From: Pseudophaeobacter arcticus DSM 23566 | GTDB lineage: Bacteria > Pseudomonadota > Alphaproteobacteria > Rhodobacterales > Rhodobacteraceae | DNA length: 64,000 nucleotides | Assembly: GCF_000473205.1 (NCBI RefSeq) | Contig: NZ_KI421507.1 | Coordinates: 3,085,057 to 3,149,056 of the forward strand | Reading direction: 5' to 3' | In this document: positions 60,923-64,000 of the stretch, piece after piece | Position numbering within the stretch: position 1 is the stretch's first letter | Layout of the letters: each line of letters starts with the position of its first letter | The notes under the pieces: model-generated | The model's input: only the letters and a program-made list of their open reading frames with translations | What the model was told of the DNA's origin: nothing | Databases searched by the model: none | Program-made: the position numbers and the translations under genes

Positions 60923-61236
60923 ACAGAGCAGAGTTCATCCTCACCACCGCCATCATCCTGTTTGCGGCCTTTGCCATGGGCTGGTTTGCCAACTGGCTGG
61001 TGCATCGGTTTACCCGTGTGCGCCAAAGCGACGTGGCCGATCTCGACCGCATGAGCCAGGAGCTGCACGAAGCCGAAGAAACCCGCGATCAGGCCATCAC
61101 CTACCTGCAGCAACGCGAGGCCGAGCTGAGCAATCAACTGACCCAGACCGAGGCGGAGCTCAGCGCCGCCATGGACGGATTGCGCGATGCCCGCCGCGAG
61201 GCAGAAGAGCTGCGCAGCTACCTGCAACAGGACTGA
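60919..61236 (+). CDS. Membrane-anchored coiled-coil protein
   Basis: The protein has 105 residues: one N-terminal helix (EFILTTAIILFAAFAMGWFA) and a long coiled coil (LDRMSQELHEAEETRDQAIT and onward) with heptad-like spacing to the end. It overlaps the OmpA-domain gene (ATGA), so the two are made together. It may be an inner-membrane strut or regulator of the OmpA partner (inference). No family name is known to me. Confidence 0.82.
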   Translation: MNRAEFILTTAIILFAAFAMGWFANWLVHRFTRVRQSDVADLDRMSQELHEAEETRDQAITYLQQREAELSNQLTQTEAELSAAMDGLRDARREAEELRSYLQQD

Positions 61237-61274
61237 AAGCGCCCCCCCTCCGAGGATGGCCCCCACCCTATGCT

Positions 61275-61298
61275 CCGGTCAGCCCACCGGTCAGCCTG
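61275..61298. repeat. Tandem direct repeat, two 12-base units
   Basis: ccggtcagccca and ccggtcagcctg follow each other directly, 38 bases after the coiled-coil gene. Confidence 0.75.
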
Positions 61299-61433
61299 CC
61301 GTTTGGGTGTCAGCCCTGCCAAAATCACCTTCCTGGCAAAGCGCGCAAAACTCAGACCAGCTCCCGGACAGGCCGCAAGGTGGACGGGCCGCAAAAGACG
61401 GGGTCTCAAAAGAGGGGGGGAGCTCCCGCGCCC

Positions 61434-61456
61434 TCAGAGTGGCAGAGCCACTCTGA
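61434..61456. terminator. Perfect 10-base hairpin
   Basis: tcagagtggc (61434-61443) and gccactctga (61447-61456) pair around aga. It is not followed by a T tract on either side. Confidence 0.45.
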
Positions 61457-61587
61457 AAGGCCTTGGGCCCAGCGCCTCGCTCACGCGAGGCGCGCCACCG
61501 CACCCCTCTTGGGCTCGCGCTACACAGGCCGGTACGCGCCACGCTGGCCCGCCCTCCCGATACAGGCAGACCCGTTCTCCCAAAAGG

Positions 61588-61644
61588 CCAGTTTCCCTGG
61601 TTGAACCCAGTTCCCTCGGTTGAACCCAATTCCCCCGGTTGAAC
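61588..61644. repeat. Tandem direct repeat, three 19-base units
   Basis: Units start at 61588, 61607 and 61626 with consensus ccagttccctcggttgaac and two or three changes each. Same unit length as the array at 2308, with an unrelated sequence. Confidence 0.88.
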
Positions 61645-61806
61645 ACTGTGCGTCGCCTGCCGGCCAGACGCAACCGCACCGCGCGCAGCGCGGTGCCCGG
61701 CCCAACTGAGCAGGTACATTCTTTGAATGTGCCGCAACAGGCGGGAGCCCCCCCTGTTGCTGGACCTGACGCTTTGTTGTTTTACGACACTGGCTGCGCC
61801 GCTCAG

Positions 61807-62253
61807 CTACCAGCGTTCTAGCGCGGCCTCGTCATCTGCCTTGGCAGCCACCCAATCCGCCTTGCCATCTGCCAGGATCTCCTTCTTCCAGAAGGGTGCC
61901 CGCGATTTCAGATAATCCATCAGGTATTCAGCCGCCTCAAAGGCATGTTTACGATGGCGCGAGGCCGTGGCGACCATCATGATCCGCTCGCCCGGCACCA
62001 GGCGGCCGTAGCGGTGGATCACCAGCACATCCGCCAGCGACCAGCGTGTCGTGGCTTCGGCGGCAATCGTCTCCAGCGCCTTTTGAGTCATGGCCGGGTA
62101 GTGCTCAATCTCCATGGCCACAAGGCCACCCGCATCCGCATCGCGCACCACACCGGTAAAGGTGACAATCGCACCCGCTCCACCAACCCCGGCGGCAAAG
62201 GCATCACTTTGCGCTCCGAGTTCAAAACTCTCTTGCTGCACCCAAACCTGCAT
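61807..62253 (-). CDS. moaE: Molybdopterin synthase catalytic subunit
   Basis: MoaE and MoaD form molybdopterin synthase, which inserts two sulfurs into cPMP. The protein has 148 residues with FTGVVRDADAGG, EIEHYPAMT, HRYGRLVPGE, RHRKHAFEAAEYLMDYLKSR and the catalytic lysines in PFWKKE. It is the last gene of uvrC-pgsA-moaD-moaE, four bases behind moaD. Confidence 0.96.
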   Translation of the reverse strand: MQVWVQQESFELGAQSDAFAAGVGGAGAIVTFTGVVRDADAGGLVAMEIEHYPAMTQKALETIAAEATTRWSLADVLVIHRYGRLVPGERIMMVATASRHRKHAFEAAEYLMDYLKSRAPFWKKEILADGKADWVAAKADDEAALERW

Positions 62254-62257
62254 GCCC

Positions 62258-62503
62258 CTAACCCCCGGTCATTGGCGGAAAGAAGGCCACTTCGCGCACG
62301 CCCTCAAGGGGGGCCGCAAAATCCGCAAGCTCCTGATCCAGCGCCACCCGCAGGGCGGAGAGATCGGCAAAGGCAGCGCCGTAGCGTTCTTCGCGCGCTG
62401 AGAGCTCGGCCACCAGGTCTGCAACCGTGGCAGCGCCGGTCTCGACCCGCTCGCGCGGCACGCCGATACGTTCCCGCACCCAGGCAAAATAGACAACATC
62501 CAT
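62258..62503 (-). CDS. moaD: Molybdopterin synthase sulfur carrier subunit
   Basis: MoaD is a ubiquitin-like sulfur carrier, adenylylated and thiolated on its C-terminal Gly. It has 81 residues and ends in the required double Gly (FFPPMTGG). The ATG at 62503 overlaps the pgsA stop and has AGGAG upstream. The longer frame to 62593 lies inside pgsA. Confidence 0.95.
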   Translation of the reverse strand: MDVVYFAWVRERIGVPRERVETGAATVADLVAELSAREERYGAAFADLSALRVALDQELADFAAPLEGVREVAFFPPMTGG

Positions 62504-63174
62504 CAGTTGCTCTCCTTCAGATGTGGCAGCGCCTTGCGCATGTAATCCGCACCGGTGATCAAGGTCAGCGCCGCCGCAACCCACAACAGCCACAGTCCGA
62601 TCCGCCCGGTCCAGAACATGCCGTCCAGCTTCCAGCGCAGCCCATGCAGGTCTTCAATCTGCCCCGACAGGATCTCAGTCACCAGCGCTTCATCCATGCC
62701 AAGGGAGGACATCACCAGATAGTGTTCAAAAACCCCTTGGGAAAACAGGGTGGCAATCGCCACCATCTGGGCTGTGGTCTTCCACTTGGCCAGTTGGGTC
62801 ACCTTCAAAGTCCCCGCGGTGGCGCCCAGGAACTCGCGCAGACCCGAGACAAAGACCTCGCGAAATAGGATCACCGTGGCAGGCAGCACCAGCCAGGGCG
62901 TCCAGTGTTCATCAGCATAGCCCACCAGAATCATCAGCGCCACCACCACCATGGCCTTATCCGCAATGGGATCCAGCATCGCCCCCATCTTGGTTTCCTG
63001 CCCCCAGGCGCGCGCCAGGTAGCCATCGAACCAATCGGTGATGGCGGCACCCACAAAGAGGACCAGCGCAAACCAATCCGCCAGCGGGCGTGAAAAATAT
63101 AGAAACATAACGGCGAGACCCGGCGCGGCCAGCAGGCGCACCACAGTCAGGATATTGGGCAGGGTCCATTTCAT
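62503..63174 (-). CDS. pgsA: CDP-diacylglycerol-glycerol-3-phosphate 3-phosphatidyltransferase
   Basis: PgsA makes phosphatidylglycerol phosphate. The membrane protein has 223 residues with the CDP-alcohol phosphotransferase signature DWFDGYLARAWGQETKMG followed by LDPIADK (D-x2-DG-x2-AR-x8-G-x3-D-x3-D), all residues present. The start at 63174 begins the family N-terminus MKWTLPNILTVVRL; the frame to 63231 extends into the leader. It is coupled to moaD by ATGA. Confidence 0.95.
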   Translation of the reverse strand: MKWTLPNILTVVRLLAAPGLAVMFLYFSRPLADWFALVLFVGAAITDWFDGYLARAWGQETKMGAMLDPIADKAMVVVALMILVGYADEHWTPWLVLPATVILFREVFVSGLREFLGATAGTLKVTQLAKWKTTAQMVAIATLFSQGVFEHYLVMSSLGMDEALVTEILSGQIEDLHGLRWKLDGMFWTGRIGLWLLWVAAALTLITGADYMRKALPHLKESN

Positions 63175-63615
63175 GCAGCGGACCCTACAATGCGTCCTCG
63201 AAACATAAAAGATGCAAGCCGCATTTTGCACAGCGAAAACTCTTTGCGCGCCGAGGCCCCTGTCGCGTTTGATCCGGACCGGACCGCAAGCGCCAGGTCA
63301 GGTCGCCTACAGGTCGACAGCAGGGCGACAGCTAGAGCATCCGCCGGGACAACAAAGGCAGGGGGGCTGTGTGGCGGCAAGCGCTGCCCCCCGCGAGACG
63401 GCAGCCCCAAAGCGGTTTGGATCAAGCTGCCAGGGGGGAAACAGACCGGCGATGCAGCAGCCTCATAGGTGAATGCCAAGACACTGTGCCAAGGCAGCGT
63501 GCCAAGACGCTATGCAATGTCTGCTTTTGGCTATCCCGCTACGTACAGCCCGCAGGGAAAGTCATGCACTGGGGCAGCCGCGTTGCAATGGGGGAGAGGA
63601 TGCCAACAGAGCGTC
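63175..63615. other. 441-base gap between uvrC and pgsA
   Basis: A minus-strand frame of 102 codons (63171-63479) has no ribosome binding site and no family resemblance. The gap holds a G-rich/C-rich pairing around 63360-63391 and the 13-base array at 63474. The pgsA promoter should lie within the first 150 bases. Confidence 0.6.
63474..63512. repeat. Tandem direct repeat, three 13-base units
   Basis: tgccaagacactg, tgccaaggcagcg and tgccaagacgcta follow one another, 104 bases past the uvrC stop codon. Confidence 0.82.
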
Positions 63616-64000
63616 CTAGCCCTGCGCGTGAAAAAAATCATAAATGGTTTCTGCCAGGGCGTTTGAAATGCCATCCACCGCCTTCAGGTCCAGCAGATCG
63701 GCGCGGCTGACCGCCTTGGCGCTGCCAAAATGCTTCAGCAAGGCCCGCTTGCGCCCCGCCCCGACGCCGGGCACCTCGTCCAGCGGGGTTGCCCCCACCG
63801 CCTTGGCCCGTTTGGCCCGGTGGGTGCCGATGGCAAAGCGGTGCGCCTCGTCGCGCATCCGCTGGACAAAATACAGCACCGGATCATTGCGCTGCAGCGC
63901 AAAGGCATTTTCGCCCAGCCGGTGGAATTCTTCCTTGCCATGGTCGCGGTCGACACCCTTGGCGACCCCCACCATGGGAATATCCTCGACGCCATGTTCG
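63616..64000 (-). CDS. uvrC: UvrC, excinuclease ABC subunit C (3' part, runs off right edge)
   Basis: Only the last 127 codons are inside. UvrC makes both incisions in nucleotide excision repair. Visible are the end of the C-terminal nuclease domain (KGVDRDHGKEEFH, DEAHRFAIGTHR) and the helix-hairpin-helix pair (LDEVPGVGAGRKRALLKHFG, then VDGISNALAETIYDFFH). The gene order uvrC-pgsA-moaD-moaE is the usual one. The start lies right of the window. Confidence 0.95.
   Translation of the reverse strand, partial: EHGVEDIPMVGVAKGVDRDHGKEEFHRLGENAFALQRNDPVLYFVQRMRDEAHRFAIGTHRAKRAKAVGATPLDEVPGVGAGRKRALLKHFGSAKAVSRADLLDLKAVDGISNALAETIYDFFHAQG

Larger units (their letters stand above)
61237..61806. other. 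570-base gene-free stretch with hairpins and repeats
   Basis: No frame here has a ribosome binding site or family resemblance. It holds three perfect hairpins with 9-10-base arms (61434-61456, 61472-61493, 61676-61696), a 12-base duplication (61275-61298) and a 19-base triplet array (61588-61644). It lies between convergent genes, so both must terminate here. Confidence 0.7.

Noticed and set aside
63171..63479. 102-codon minus-strand frame upstream of pgsA
   Set aside because: No start signals, composition unlike neighbours, and it would overlap the pgsA start region.
1..64000. CRISPR array, prophage, insertion sequence or integron
   Set aside because: The tandem arrays have no spacers, and no transposase, integrase, capsid or cas gene is present.
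1..64000. tRNA or rRNA genes
   Set aside because: I looked for TPsiC-like words and rRNA stretches on both strands and found none I can support. A tRNA search program would settle this.

Overview
The window is a chromosomal segment of a marine Rhodobacteraceae bacterium (Roseobacter group; Ruegeria or Phaeobacter-like). This rests on high GC, gene families and gene orders typical of that group (uvrC-pgsA-moaD-moaE, argH-two small lipoproteins-lysA-DUF4175, pyrB-pyrC'-plsY, fdhD-mobA-mobB-moeA), Q-10-type quinone genes and a tiny aa3 oxidase subunit IV. There is no rRNA, no tRNA that I can see, no insertion sequence, prophage or CRISPR array. It reads as core genome with some small lineage-specific genes.

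Layout. 1-9.0 kb: ftsX (cut by the left edge)/ftsE diverge from a zinc-ribbon protein; then DUF4175, lysA, two small lipoproteins and argH on the minus strand; a TlpA-like thioredoxin diverges. 9.3-16.2 kb: a membrane protein and sterol desaturase pair, a degenerate EAL protein, phaA and phaB (polyhydroxybutyrate) with separate terminators, a new 51-residue ORF, and a LysR/YddG-like exporter pair. 16.3-25.4 kb: DUF465, tRNA methyltransferase/DUF2007, polyprenyl diphosphate synthase, ispE with a TPR protein, ETF-quinone oxidoreductase, soxR facing a VOC protein, greA. 25.5-32.7 kb: the molybdenum cofactor/formate dehydrogenase operon fdhD-(small membrane ORF)-mobA-mobB-moeA, azlC-azlD, a lipoprotein and CoxIV. 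32.9-39.5 kb: DUF6173-like, MBL hydrolase, DmdC-like acyl-CoA dehydrogenase, Sua5, YqgE, DsbD-N-like protein, NUDIX.

39.6-51.3 kb: an RND efflux pump with its adaptor, then moaB, a LysE exporter, a phosphoesterase and an unusual uracil-DNA glycosylase on the minus strand, facing pyrB-hyp-PH-pyrC'-plsY. 51.3-57.9 kb: small periplasmic and membrane proteins around a GbsR regulator, gshA, GNAT and rsmE. 58-64 kb: ubiA, an OmpA-domain protein with a coiled-coil partner, a 570-base gene-free hairpin-rich stretch, moaE-moaD-pgsA and the end of uvrC.

The most unusual signal is not a gene. At least twelve intergenic spots carry short direct tandem repeats of 11-19 bases, most often 14. Each has its own unit sequence, and almost all sit at gene 3' ends. 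In two places the repeat supplies the stop codons, and in one an exact 14-base duplication has pulled apart a stop/start overlap. Other points for follow-up are a dihydroorotase without its metal ligands, a family-4-like uracil-DNA glycosylase with only one of four Fe-S cysteines, an EAL domain with an altered Asp-Asp motif, and a lower-GC membrane ORF inside the molybdenum cofactor operon.
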